Below, one piece after another: positions 1 to 7,865 of a DNA stretch of 64,000 nucleotides (the first letter of the stretch is position 1; the number at the start of each line of letters is the position of its first letter). Source of the DNA: Chryseobacterium endalhagicum (GTDB lineage: Bacteria > Bacteroidota > Bacteroidia > Flavobacteriales > Weeksellaceae). The stretch lies in assembly GCF_016745235.1 (NCBI RefSeq), contig NZ_JAELVM010000002.1, positions 372,001-436,000 of the forward strand, given 5' to 3'. The translations under genes and the position numbers were made by a program. The notes under the pieces are model-generated. The model was not told the DNA's origin, searched no databases, and worked only from the letters and a program-made list of their open reading frames with translations.

Positions 1-273
1 CGGCAGAAAGCCTGGCGTAAATGAAATGGTGGCACTGATGATCCTGTAATCAATGGAAAAGGAAGCTCTTGTTTTGTTATTGATGGTAAGGATGGTTTCC
101 AACGGTTTGTCCTCAGGGCCTTCCGTTAAAACATATTTTTCAATATTGGTATCCAGATTGACGCGCACCATCACCTGATCTGCATAAGATTTGATTTTGG
201 CGGTATCTGTCTGGGCTTTTACCAGAACGGCTGCAAGAGAACACAAAAAGACGATGGCTGATTTCGGTCTCAA
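1..273 (-). CDS. DUF4421-like protein, 5' part only
   Basis: A reading frame stays open on the minus strand from a TTG at 271-273 to the window edge (91 codons). It begins with a hydrophobic export signal (core around VFLCSLAAVLVKA, then AQT). A stretch follows that resembles the N-terminus of DUF4421 outer-membrane proteins of Bacteroidetes: Lys-Ser-Tyr-Ala-Asp-Gln near residue 28, then a Val/Arg beta strand and, about 40 residues later, an NNKTRASFSIDYR segment. I infer a barrel-like envelope protein of unknown function. No ATG is available upstream before an in-frame TGA, so TTG is the likely start. The 3' end lies outside the window. Confidence 0.6.
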   Translation of the reverse strand, partial: MRPKSAIVFLCSLAAVLVKAQTDTAKIKSYADQVMVRVNLDTNIEKYVLTEGPEDKPLETILTINNKTRASFSIDYRIISATISFTPGFLP

Positions 274-341
274 TTGAAATGGTTTTAGTTTTCAGGATAT
301 GAAATTACTATAATTTTTTCAATTAAAAGCCTGTTACAGGA

Positions 342-494
342 TTACGAGCATCCGCAGTCTTTGTCGCAGCTGTTTCTTTTGGAGCTGAATTTTTTCGGCG
401 CAAAGTTTTTTCTGAGTACCTTAAATAAAGAGTAGCAGGCAAATGCAACGATCAGTACGATAATCACGTACTGAAAAATCAGTGAAGTATCCAT
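342..494 (-). CDS. FeoB-associated Cys-rich membrane protein
   Basis: Small protein of 50 residues: one membrane helix (about residues 6-25), a basic stretch rich in Lys and Ser, and a C-terminus with three Cys (CDKDCGC). This is the architecture of the FeoB-associated Cys-rich membrane proteins that follow feoB in many Bacteroidetes, where they probably help ferrous iron uptake; the exact role is unknown. A longer frame starting at 620 lies inside feoB and is not credible. The ATG at 492-494 shares one base with the feoB stop (TAATG), indicating translational coupling as the third gene of the feo operon. Confidence 0.8.
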   Translation of the reverse strand: MDTSLIFQYVIIVLIVAFACYSLFKVLRKNFAPKKFSSKRNSCDKDCGCS

Positions 495-2527
495 TATTTT
501 AAAATCTGATAAGCTATCAACGACACAAAATATGCCAAACCGGTCATCATCGCTACCTGAAAGCCGGTCCATTTCCAGCTTTTGGTTTCTCTGTAGACTA
601 CTGCAAGTGTGGAGACACACTGCATTGCAAATGCATAGAATAAAAGTACGGAAATCCCGGTTGCAAAGCTGAACACTTTGTCACCATTAGGCTTTACGTC
701 TCTTCTCATTTTATCAATTACTTTCACTTCCGGAGCATCATCTTCCAGGCTGTACAGGGTAGACATGGTTCCTACGAAAACTTCTCTCGCTACAAAGCTG
801 GTAAGGATTCCCACCCCCATTTTCCAATCGTAACCCAAAGGTTCAATAAGCGGTTCGATTCCTTTCCCCATTTTAGCAAGATAAGAGTGATCCAGCTCCA
901 CATCGGCTGCCACAAACTGATCCGGCTTCTGTTTAGGCCCAAAATAGCTTAAAAACCAGATGATGATACTTACCACAAAAATGATTTTTCCTGCTCCTGT
1001 AACGAAATCCCATACTTTACCCAAAACCATTTTCAGATCATACCCGAAAAGAGGTTTTTTATAGGTCGGAAGGTCCATTACCAGATAGGTTTTACCTTCA
1101 TTTTTGATAAATCTTTTAAGGATTGCTGCTGAAAATAATGCTACAAGGAACCCGAGAAGGTACATTCCCATCAGCACGAGTGCTTTATATTTAATTCCAA
1201 GGAAGGTTCCTTCTGAAATAATAAGTCCTATAATAATACTATAAACCGGAAGCCTTGCTGAACAGGTCATAAAAGGCGTTACCAAAATGGTTAAAAACCT
1301 TTCTCTTACATTCTCAATATTTCTCGTGGAGATCACAGCCGGAATAGCACACGCTGTTCCTGAAACCAGCGGCACAATACTTTTCCCGTTGAGCCCGAAC
1401 GGACGGAGAAGTCTGTCCATCAGGAAAACCACTCTTGCCATATAGCCTGAGTCTTCCAGTAAATAAAGGAAGTACAGTAAAATCCCAATTTGCGGGGCAA
1501 AAACTACAATCCCGCCAATTCCGGGAACAATCCCATTAGAAATCAAGGAGTTGACAGGTCCTTCCGGCAGATGTTCAGCGGTAAAAGCTGTTAGCCATGA
1601 GAAGAAATCATCGATCCAGTTCATCGGATATTCGGCCAGAAAGAATACGCTCTGGAAAATAATCAGCAGGATCATCAGGAAAACCACGTAGCCCCAGAAT
1701 TTATGAACGAGTATTTTATCTAATTTTTCGGTCAGAAGTTCTTTGAACTGCGGTTTTTTAGAGATAACATCGGCTAATATTTTATCTACGTTCTGATATC
1801 TTCTTACGGTTTCCTGAACCTGAAGTCTTTTGGGAACCAGGCTTTTGGAATCCGGTCCGTTCAATTTGTCGTGTATGGATTCTATTCTTCCCAGATCTGA
1901 TCCTAAAGAAAGGCTCATCCAGGCTTTATATTCGTTATCAATGCCTTTGTGGGCAGCAATTTTCTGAATAAAATCTTTGTGTTCGTTCGGGGTTTCAAAA
2001 GAGCTTTTGTCTGCCTTTACAAAGTTGTTTGTCAGGACAGCTTCTTTGATCTCCTCTATACCCAGCTGTTCTTTAGCATTGGTCTGAATAATTTTAATTC
2101 CCAAAGCATCAGAAAACTTCTGAATATCAATCGTAATTCCTCTTCTTTCGGCCTGATCAATCTGGTTCACCACCAGAATCATAGGAACACCAAGGTCCTG
2201 TATCTGCTGAAACAGAAGCAATCCTCTCTTTAAGCTCAAGGCTTCAAGAATGTAAATCACCCCTGCATAGTTTTTCTGTTCGTCAATAAGAAATTTTGAA
2301 AAAATAGCCTCATCTTCTGAGCTTGGATACACGCTGTAGGAACCCGGAAGATCCACTACCTCAACCTCTTCATTTTTATAGCTATAGTTTCCGGAATGGC
2401 TCGCAACAGTAACGCCTGCATAATTTCCGGTTTTCTGCTTTTTGTTGCAAAGTGCATTGAAAACCGTAGACTTCCCCACATTAGGATTCCCGACTAAAAG
2501 GACCTGTTTTTTCTTATTTTCCTGCAT
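494..2527 (-). CDS. feoB: Ferrous iron transporter FeoB
   Basis: Inner-membrane Fe(II) transporter of 677 residues. The N-terminal G domain shows G1 GNPNVGKS (13-20), G3 DLPG (59-62) and G4 NQID (121-124). A helical spacer follows, then the polytopic membrane domain from about residue 280, with FeoB gate motifs such as GTACAIPAV and TPFMTCSARLPVY. The frame overlaps the feoA stop by one base at the 5' end (TAATG) and the small Cys-rich gene by one base at the 3' end, so the three genes form one tightly coupled operon. Length and motif order are normal for the family. Control is expected from the operator upstream of feoA. Confidence 0.97.
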   Translation of the reverse strand: MQENKKKQVLLVGNPNVGKSTVFNALCNKKQKTGNYAGVTVASHSGNYSYKNEEVEVVDLPGSYSVYPSSEDEAIFSKFLIDEQKNYAGVIYILEALSLKRGLLLFQQIQDLGVPMILVVNQIDQAERRGITIDIQKFSDALGIKIIQTNAKEQLGIEEIKEAVLTNNFVKADKSSFETPNEHKDFIQKIAAHKGIDNEYKAWMSLSLGSDLGRIESIHDKLNGPDSKSLVPKRLQVQETVRRYQNVDKILADVISKKPQFKELLTEKLDKILVHKFWGYVVFLMILLIIFQSVFFLAEYPMNWIDDFFSWLTAFTAEHLPEGPVNSLISNGIVPGIGGIVVFAPQIGILLYFLYLLEDSGYMARVVFLMDRLLRPFGLNGKSIVPLVSGTACAIPAVISTRNIENVRERFLTILVTPFMTCSARLPVYSIIIGLIISEGTFLGIKYKALVLMGMYLLGFLVALFSAAILKRFIKNEGKTYLVMDLPTYKKPLFGYDLKMVLGKVWDFVTGAGKIIFVVSIIIWFLSYFGPKQKPDQFVAADVELDHSYLAKMGKGIEPLIEPLGYDWKMGVGILTSFVAREVFVGTMSTLYSLEDDAPEVKVIDKMRRDVKPNGDKVFSFATGISVLLFYAFAMQCVSTLAVVYRETKSWKWTGFQVAMMTGLAYFVSLIAYQILK

Positions 2528-2781
2528 TAATTCAATTCTTCAACAATGATATAATTTCCTTCTTCTTCACGTAAAGCAATGCGGCTTTTTTCTTCTCCAA
2601 ATTCCACATACATAGGACCATTAAACGGCGCCTGATACAGGATCCTGAAAATGGTTTCCGGCAGAAGCCCCATTTCGATGATCTTGTTTGGCATCTTAAG
2701 GTGATCGTTATCATAACCCAAAATTTTTCCCATTTTGTTTTTTGGGAATCCGCTCAATTTATGTAAGTCCTTATCTTTCAA
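2527..2781 (-). CDS. feoA: FeoA-domain protein
   Basis: Small SH3-like FeoA protein that assists FeoB on the cytoplasmic side. It shows the FeoA pattern of a central Gly/Met turn (IIEMGLLPET) and a closing strand (SRIALREEE). The longest frame begins with a TTG at 2803-2805, but that codon sits inside a perfect promoter -7 box (TATATTTG on the minus strand, 2803-2810). I therefore place the start at the next plausible codon, TTG at 2779-2781 (84 residues), leaving a short leader. The stop overlaps the feoB ATG by one base. The exact start is uncertain. Confidence 0.85.
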   Translation of the reverse strand: MKDKDLHKLSGFPKNKMGKILGYDNDHLKMPNKIIEMGLLPETIFRILYQAPFNGPMYVEFGEEKSRIALREEEGNYIIVEELN

Positions 2782-2802
2782 AACCTGCTTTTTTTGTAAA
2801 GG

Positions 2803-2834
2803 CAAATATACGCTATTTAAATTTAATCTAAATA
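2803..2834 (-). promoter_or_regulatory. feo promoter with embedded operator palindrome
   Basis: Reading the minus strand, 2810-2803 is TATATTTG, matching the Bacteroidetes -7 box TAnnTTTG. Directly upstream, 2814-2834 is a near-perfect inverted repeat: arms TATTTAAATT (plus strand) and AATCTAAATA around one central T, 9 of 10 positions pairing. It fills the spacer where the -33 region would be, as expected for a repressor operator. Because it controls feoA-feoB, I infer an iron- or manganese-sensing DtxR/MntR- or Fur-type repressor; no regulator gene is in the window. Confidence 0.6.
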
Positions 2835-2850
2835 ACGGGAGATATGAAAG

Positions 2851-2888
2851 AAATCAACCCAAATACATTGCTGTACCTGGGTTGATTT
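2851..2888 (-). terminator. Hairpin after the GLPGLI gene
   Basis: Ten-base perfect arms AAATCAACCC (2851-2860) and GGGTTGATTT (2879-2888). It lies 27 bases past the stop of the minus-strand GLPGLI gene and just before the feo promoter, so it most likely ends that transcript. The U-run on the minus strand is short. Confidence 0.5.
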
Positions 2889-2915
2889 TGAATATAATTT
2901 AGTTGATATGAATGC

Positions 2916-3830
2916 TTATTTTTTCTTTTTCTCCTGATTTTGTGCAGATGAAATTTCTATCGGATTATCATTGGCACTGAAGAAGTCTTTGTAACCCTTT
3001 TCCTGTTTTTTCATCATATCTCCAACGGTTCCGTCCATTCCCGGAATTGTTTTGGACATCATTTCCTGCGTCATCATTGGTCTTACCGTTGCAAAAGGAT
3101 CTTTCTTAAAGTCATTAAATGTTTTCTCAAACTTGTCTCTTGGCATTTCTGTCACTTTTAAACCTAAATTTGAAAGTTTTTCCATGTAAGTTACTTCATC
3201 CCAATCCGGAACTTTTTTGTTTCCTTTAAGAACCCAAGAATAGTTTTTGCCCTCATCTTCAATCTTTACGATCAAGCCTGGAAGTCCTGAAAATTTATAC
3301 GGTCCATCCTGGAAAGGAAGGTCTGAGCTGAACCACGCCGTCCATTTTCTTCCACCGAACTCTGTTGTTGCTTTCTGAGCGTTATAAGCCCCTATTTTTG
3401 CTTTTTCATCAGAAATTTTCCAATCGAATTTTGCAGGTTCATCGTAGCCAATAGTCATTGGAGAAAATCCGCTTGCAATTCTTTCAATATACCGGATTTC
3501 CATATTGGGATAAGTTTTCACAATTTTTTCCGAAAACTTCGGCATCTTGAAAGATTTCGACAGATCTTTAAAGACTCCGGCCTTCTGCATTGCTTCAATT
3601 TGAACTTTTAGAATTGAATCTTGTCCAACGGCTGTAAAGTCTCTGTAAACGGATCTGCCCTTAACAATATCAAGAGTCATGACTACATTATCCAGCTTTG
3701 CAGAATCTTTTTTCGGTTTAAAAGTCAACTCGTAAAAGAAACGGTTTGCTGTTTCTTTTGATTCTTTGGAATCCTGCGCCGATGCAAAGGCAAAAAGGGC
3801 GATAAAGAATACAGAAAATAGTTTTTTCAT
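2916..3830 (-). CDS. GLPGLI family secreted protein
   Basis: The family hallmark GLPGLIVKIED is visible in the middle of the protein. GLPGLI proteins are Bacteroidetes envelope proteins of unknown biochemical role, often encoded near large outer-membrane barrel proteins. I start it at the ATG at 3828-3830 (304 residues) because that gives a clean signal peptide (MKKLFSVFFIALFAFASAQ); an earlier ATG at 3902 would add 24 residues and bury the promoter motif. The C-terminus is Lys-rich. It shares a distinctive promoter motif with the barrel gene at 4694-7369, suggesting the two products act together. Confidence 0.88.
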   Translation of the reverse strand: MKKLFSVFFIALFAFASAQDSKESKETANRFFYELTFKPKKDSAKLDNVVMTLDIVKGRSVYRDFTAVGQDSILKVQIEAMQKAGVFKDLSKSFKMPKFSEKIVKTYPNMEIRYIERIASGFSPMTIGYDEPAKFDWKISDEKAKIGAYNAQKATTEFGGRKWTAWFSSDLPFQDGPYKFSGLPGLIVKIEDEGKNYSWVLKGNKKVPDWDEVTYMEKLSNLGLKVTEMPRDKFEKTFNDFKKDPFATVRPMMTQEMMSKTIPGMDGTVGDMMKKQEKGYKDFFSANDNPIEISSAQNQEKKKK

Positions 3831-3847
3831 TGTAATACTGTTTATAG

Positions 3848-3879
3848 AATTAGTTCCTGATTGATGAAATATGTTACAC
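3848..3879 (-). promoter_or_regulatory. ECF-like promoter motif, GLPGLI gene
   Basis: On the minus strand, GTGTAACA (3879-3872), 15 bases, then GAACTAATT (3856-3848), ending 17 bases before the ATG at 3830. The same two words at exactly the same spacing lie upstream of the barrel gene at 7369. GTAAC-type -35 words are usual for extracytoplasmic-function sigma factors. The assignment as a promoter is inferred from position and conservation. Confidence 0.6.
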
Positions 3880-3980
3880 TTTTTTTTCCGAAAATTTTTC
3901 ATCTAAAACATAAACAATTGATAATTAAGTAAATAAATGTCTTTTTCTTATAAAGGAATACTGAAAGTTGTTGTGGTTGT

Positions 3981-4009
3981 CCTTGCCCAGGTTTAAAACC
4001 TTGGCAAGG
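3981..4009. repeat. Intergenic imperfect palindrome
   Basis: CCTTGCC (3981-3987) pairs with GGCAAGG (4003-4009), and the loop itself contains AGGTTT/AAACCT. It lies between a minus-strand and a plus-strand gene, so it is not placed as a terminator for either. It resembles the REP-like hairpins seen elsewhere in the window (11835-11865). The remaining sequence of the 309-base gap 3831-4139 holds the GLPGLI promoter and a weak TACCTTTA -7 box (4110-4117) before the DinB gene. Confidence 0.45.
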
Positions 4010-4139
4010 ATATTTCGAGGCTTTGTCCCGAGTTTATTAAACAAATTACCTTTCCGGGATTCTTGTTAAAATTATGATTCCGTTAAAACATTTTCCGTTT
4101 CAAAAGACTTACCTTTAAAGTACTTAAAAACAAAATATT

Positions 4140-4637
4140 ATGGATACTTTATCACAATTTAAAGATGAACTTGAAACGGAGTACCAGACGACCAGGAAGT
4201 TTTTCGAGGCTTATCCGGAAGGACTGAACGACTACGCTCCTCATGAAAGAAGTATGAAAATGATGCACCTTGCCACCCATATTTCGGAAATTTTCGGATG
4301 GCCGGACACGATGCTTAAAACATCTGACCTGGATTTTGCAAAAGGTGATTATCAGCCGAAAAAGCTTTCAACAAAAGAAGACCTTCTTCAGGTACTGGAT
4401 GAGAATTTCAAATCTTCACAGGCCGCTCTTGATCAGGCCAATGAGCAAGATCTCAACGAATTCTGGGCATTAAAAAACAATGGTCATGAAGTGGCAAAAT
4501 GGTCCAAATACGGCTCCATCCGCCATTCTTTAAACCAGGTTACCCACCACAGAGCCCAACTAGGGGTTTATTACAGATTGAATAACATTCCTCTTCCGGG
4601 AAGCTACGGACCTTCTGCAGATCATCAGAGCTTTTAA
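4140..4637 (+). CDS. DinB-fold protein
   Basis: 165 residues with the four-helix DinB/YfiT-like pattern. Family-type His are visible at 43 and 47 (HLATHISE) and at 136-137 in a THHRAQL motif near the C-terminus; in the family such His bind a divalent metal. Members include bacillithiol- or mycothiol-type transferases and many uncharacterised hydrolases, and I cannot choose among them. It is a single gene on the plus strand between two minus-strand genes, ending in a shared bidirectional terminator. Nothing suggests it belongs to the neighbouring GLPGLI/barrel pair. Confidence 0.85.
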   Translation: MDTLSQFKDELETEYQTTRKFFEAYPEGLNDYAPHERSMKMMHLATHISEIFGWPDTMLKTSDLDFAKGDYQPKKLSTKEDLLQVLDENFKSSQAALDQANEQDLNEFWALKNNGHEVAKWSKYGSIRHSLNQVTHHRAQLGVYYRLNNIPLPGSYGPSADHQSF

Positions 4638-4663
4638 AAGAACAGAATATATCTCAAACAAAA

Positions 4664-4685
4664 AACCAATCCCGCGGGATTGGTT
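4664..4685. terminator. Bidirectional terminator
   Basis: Perfect 22-base palindrome: AACCAATCCCG followed by its reverse complement, with an A-run before it and a T-run after it. It lies between the convergent DinB gene (stop 4637) and the barrel gene (stop 4694), so it can serve both strands. Confidence 0.85.
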
Positions 4686-4693
4686 TTTATTAT

Positions 4694-7369
4694 TTATTTA
4701 AAGTTGAATTTTACGGTAAACATTACCTGGCTTGGGCGGAGTTGATATCTTGTATAGGTAATATTTGTAGTATTAATATCATAGGTCTCAAATACTTTCT
4801 TATTGGCAATATTCATCCATTTAAGCTCAAAATCAATTTTCTTTTTTGCCCAGGTAAATTGATAGGATACATCATAGAATCCATTGCGGTATTTTTGATC
4901 TGCGGCATTTGTATTTACCTGATCCCAGTTGAACCCAATCGTATGGTCTTCAACAGGATAGAAAAACACGCCCAGATTATGTGTAAATCCTGTTCTGATG
5001 GCGCTGGAGTTTATATTCCCTGTACTTTTCTGTTTTGTTCTGGAAATACTTGCATTATAATCTACACTCATCCAGCTGAAATACGTATTGTTGAATTTAA
5101 TTCCGTAAGACTGGCTGTTGTTGTTATTGGTATAAGAAGCATTATTTAAGAAAGCATCAGATTTGGTTGTATTATTACTGTAGCTAAGGGAAGCATTGGT
5201 CTTGAATTTAGGGAAATACTTTCCTACTTCAGCAGTATATCCATTATTTAAAACATGATTATCCTGCTCTATATATTTCATGATGGTATATCCTGGTCCA
5301 TTGATGGTAGGGTTGGAAATCAGGTTTCTTTTGGCATCAGAAAATCTATAATTAATATTAAAGAACAGATTATTCAGCGGGTTTCTGTACTCTATTCTTG
5401 TTCCTGCAGATTTATTATTGTTCTGAGGAATAGGATTATTGATATCCATTGCATTAATACTGCTTGGTGAAGTCATCAGGAATCCTGAATAAGCCGTATT
5501 TATTTCTCCAAAATTATTGTTGATATTCGCATTTACCGAAGCTTTCCAGAAAGAAGCAAAAGAATACTGAGCAAAAACATTTGGCTCAAAAGTAACTTTA
5601 TTTACTGTTTTTGAAACGCTTCTCATTGGGTCTTCTGCTTTAATATTATTAGAATTTACAGGAAAGTTGGCATACAACATCCAGGATTCGCTCTTATAAT
5701 TTACCCCTAAACTTCCATAAGGTGTTGCCGTTGTATATTTCAGATCATTACTGTATGCTGATGGAAGCACGTCTGTTGTAGTAATATTTGATAAATCTGA
5801 AACTAAATCTGTTGTTTTAAAATTAAATCCGACTTCCGGAGTAAATGTCCATCCTTTTTTTGAAAAACCAATATTGGCAGAATGGTTCGCTTCAAAACTT
5901 TTTAATCTTAAATTCTGGCGAACAAAATTACTTGATGATGGTGTAAATCCAGGAACATCTAAATAAGATGCCGGCGAAATTTCCAGATTCTGCTTATCGG
6001 TCTGATAACTCAAAAAAGACAAGACATTCACCATTTTTTCTTTCCATGGAATGATGGTACTCAATGAGTTCTGAAATGATGTTGTAGGAGATTCCAATGC
6101 TTCATCTGCATGTCTCAATTTGCCATCCTTAACATCTGTTCTGTCAACAATTCCTCTGTCTGCATTCCAGTATTGGGAAAAGCTTGTCGTGTTTTTAAAG
6201 AATCCTTTTTTAGCATTCTTTGTAAATATCAATTCCCCTTTCGCTTTATCCGTATAAAAATTATTAAAAATATTGGTGTAATTAGAGCTTCCTCCAAAGT
6301 AATCCGTCTGACTGTAAGATTCTCTTTCAACAGCATTGTTGGTATAGTTGGCATTCGCTTTAAGCTCCCACTCTTTCTTTTTATCAATATTGGTAAGGTA
6401 GTTTGCCGACAGGTAATGTACATTGTTCATCAGATATCTTTTTACCGGAAGGTTTGGAGTACTTGCATTTTCTACATTCAGCCAGTCATTTTGAGAAGCA
6501 TTGATTCTTCTTCCTTCAAATCTGTTTCCGAATGCCAGGATATTTCCTTCATTTTCCACCTGCTCACCCATATTATTGGTTTTATAATTCACTACCCACT
6601 GGCTTTTCTGTCCGAAAAACATGGGTGTTAACTTAACATTCCATAGCCATGGCTCTCCAAATCCGGTTCCTACTTCTCCTCTACCGGTCATGGTCACAGA
6701 GTTTTTAAGTTTGATATTAATAGCTGCCTGTTCAGACGGCACTTTATCCTGAAGGATTTTTACCGGCTGGTGGTTTTCAAGAACTTCCACTTTCTGTACG
6801 GCGTCTTTCGGAAGAGAGTTGTTGATGGTTCCATAGCCTCCTTCCATCAGGTCTTTTCCGTTCACATAGAATTTATTGATCGCGTTGCCCTGATAAAGAA
6901 TACTTCCGTCTTTATTGACTTCAATACCGGGGATTTTTCTCATCACATCGGCAAGCGTTCTGTCGCCTTTGCTGTCAAAAGCTTTAAGATCATAAGCAAT
7001 GGTATCGCCTCTCGCTGTGATCATTTTGGTTTTCAGCTGTACTTCTTTTATTTCTGTAGCTTCAGACTGCATTTTGAATGTCAGGGCCTGGTCGCTGTTG
7101 CTGATCTGTTTGGTCAGAGGTTTTTGGTTGAAGGCTTTCACTTTCAGGTCTACGTTGGGTTCTGCGGAAGTGAAGGTTACTTTGTATTCCCCTTTAGAAT
7201 TGGTGATCCCATAGGCCAGAATAGCATCCTTACCCGGTTCTTCTATGGTAACACTGGCACTTGGAATAGCTACCCCGTCTTCATCGGTAATTTTCCCTGA
7301 CACTGTCTTCTGTGCCAATGTAAGCACTGTAAAAAACAGCATCAGAAATAAGGATATCTTTCTTTTCAT
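4694..7369 (-). CDS. Outer-membrane barrel protein, CarboxypepD-reg/TonB-receptor-like
   Basis: 891 residues. A signal peptide (about 1-20, ending TLAQ) is followed by a carboxypeptidase-regulatory-like beta-sandwich (about 22-105) and a plug-like domain (about 115-215, with ADVMRKIPGIEV and AINKFYVNGKDL). The long aromatic/Asn-rich remainder consists of alternating strands typical of the outer-membrane beta-barrel 3 family and ends in a strand closing with Phe-Asn-Phe-Lys. Such proteins resemble TonB-dependent receptors but their substrates are usually unknown. The promoter is shared in sequence with the GLPGLI gene downstream. It is a receptor or surface-assembly protein by inference; no substrate can be read from the sequence. 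Confidence 0.88.
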   Translation of the reverse strand: MKRKISLFLMLFFTVLTLAQKTVSGKITDEDGVAIPSASVTIEEPGKDAILAYGITNSKGEYKVTFTSAEPNVDLKVKAFNQKPLTKQISNSDQALTFKMQSEATEIKEVQLKTKMITARGDTIAYDLKAFDSKGDRTLADVMRKIPGIEVNKDGSILYQGNAINKFYVNGKDLMEGGYGTINNSLPKDAVQKVEVLENHQPVKILQDKVPSEQAAINIKLKNSVTMTGRGEVGTGFGEPWLWNVKLTPMFFGQKSQWVVNYKTNNMGEQVENEGNILAFGNRFEGRRINASQNDWLNVENASTPNLPVKRYLMNNVHYLSANYLTNIDKKKEWELKANANYTNNAVERESYSQTDYFGGSSNYTNIFNNFYTDKAKGELIFTKNAKKGFFKNTTSFSQYWNADRGIVDRTDVKDGKLRHADEALESPTTSFQNSLSTIIPWKEKMVNVLSFLSYQTDKQNLEISPASYLDVPGFTPSSSNFVRQNLRLKSFEANHSANIGFSKKGWTFTPEVGFNFKTTDLVSDLSNITTTDVLPSAYSNDLKYTTATPYGSLGVNYKSESWMLYANFPVNSNNIKAEDPMRSVSKTVNKVTFEPNVFAQYSFASFWKASVNANINNNFGEINTAYSGFLMTSPSSINAMDINNPIPQNNNKSAGTRIEYRNPLNNLFFNINYRFSDAKRNLISNPTINGPGYTIMKYIEQDNHVLNNGYTAEVGKYFPKFKTNASLSYSNNTTKSDAFLNNASYTNNNNSQSYGIKFNNTYFSWMSVDYNASISRTKQKSTGNINSSAIRTGFTHNLGVFFYPVEDHTIGFNWDQVNTNAADQKYRNGFYDVSYQFTWAKKKIDFELKWMNIANKKVFETYDINTTNITYTRYQLRPSQVMFTVKFNFK

Positions 7370-7385
7370 AATTTATTATTTGCCT

Positions 7386-7417
7386 AATTAGTTCGTCGGT
7401 TGTATTTTTTGTTACAC
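7386..7417 (-). promoter_or_regulatory. ECF-like promoter motif, barrel gene
   Basis: On the minus strand, GTGTAACA (7417-7410), 15 bases, GAACTAATT (7394-7386), then 16 bases to the ATG at 7369. Words, spacing and distance to the start match the motif at 3848-3879. The rest of the 496-base gap (7370-7865) holds AT-rich sequence, the palindrome at 7742-7787 and a -7 box for the next gene. Confidence 0.6.
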
Positions 7418-7741
7418 TTTTTATAAAGATGTATTTTAAAGAAAAAGGTTAAATGTTTTTAACACTATAAAACTAGTGATATTTTTTAAATACCCAAGCC
7501 TTTCGAAAAAAATTTAGCATACTTGCCTAAAATAAAGGGTTAAGCGTTCCCTGATTAAGAATTTTCAGGTTTTGAATAGCGATCTGTCAATTTTATTTTA
7601 TATTTAGGTTTGGTATGCTGATTCTTTAAATTCTGTTTCAGCATTTTGAAAACAGATCATTCAGTTTTTTTACCCGGATGTAAGATTTCCGGATAAAATA
7701 TGGTCTTATATGAAGTAAAAACCAGAGGGTTTGGCTTAAAG

Positions 7742-7787
7742 AATCATTTTTAAAATTCTTATTTAGTCTAAATAGTTAAAAATGATT
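7742..7787. promoter_or_regulatory. Nested palindrome resembling the feo operator
   Basis: The core TATTTAG-T-CTAAATA (7760-7774) is a perfect 7-base-arm palindrome with the same half-site as the feo operator (TATTTAGATT on the minus strand at 2834-2825). Around it, AATCATTTTTAA (7742-7753) and TTAAAAATGATT (7776-7787) form a second perfect 12-base inverted repeat. It lies about 65 bases upstream of the -7 box of the JmjC-like gene. A metal-dependent repressor or activator site is inferred. Confidence 0.5.
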
Positions 7788-7839
7788 TGAATCATAGATT
7801 AAAAAAAAATTAAACCCTGATTCATATATATTTATTTAA

Positions 7840-7847
7840 TAATTTTG
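7840..7847 (+). promoter_or_regulatory. -7 box of the JmjC-like gene
   Basis: TAATTTTG matches the Bacteroidetes TAnnTTTG -7 consensus and lies 18 bases before the ATG at 7866, giving a leader of roughly a dozen bases. No convincing -33 TTTG was seen at the usual spacing. Confidence 0.5.
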
Positions 7848-7865
7848 TAACATAAAATTTATAGA

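Noticed and set aside
6110..6631. 173-codon plus-strand frame inside the barrel gene
   Set aside because: It is antisense to a well-supported coding sequence; the translation shows the hydrophobic, Ile/Phe-rich bias typical of antisense frames.
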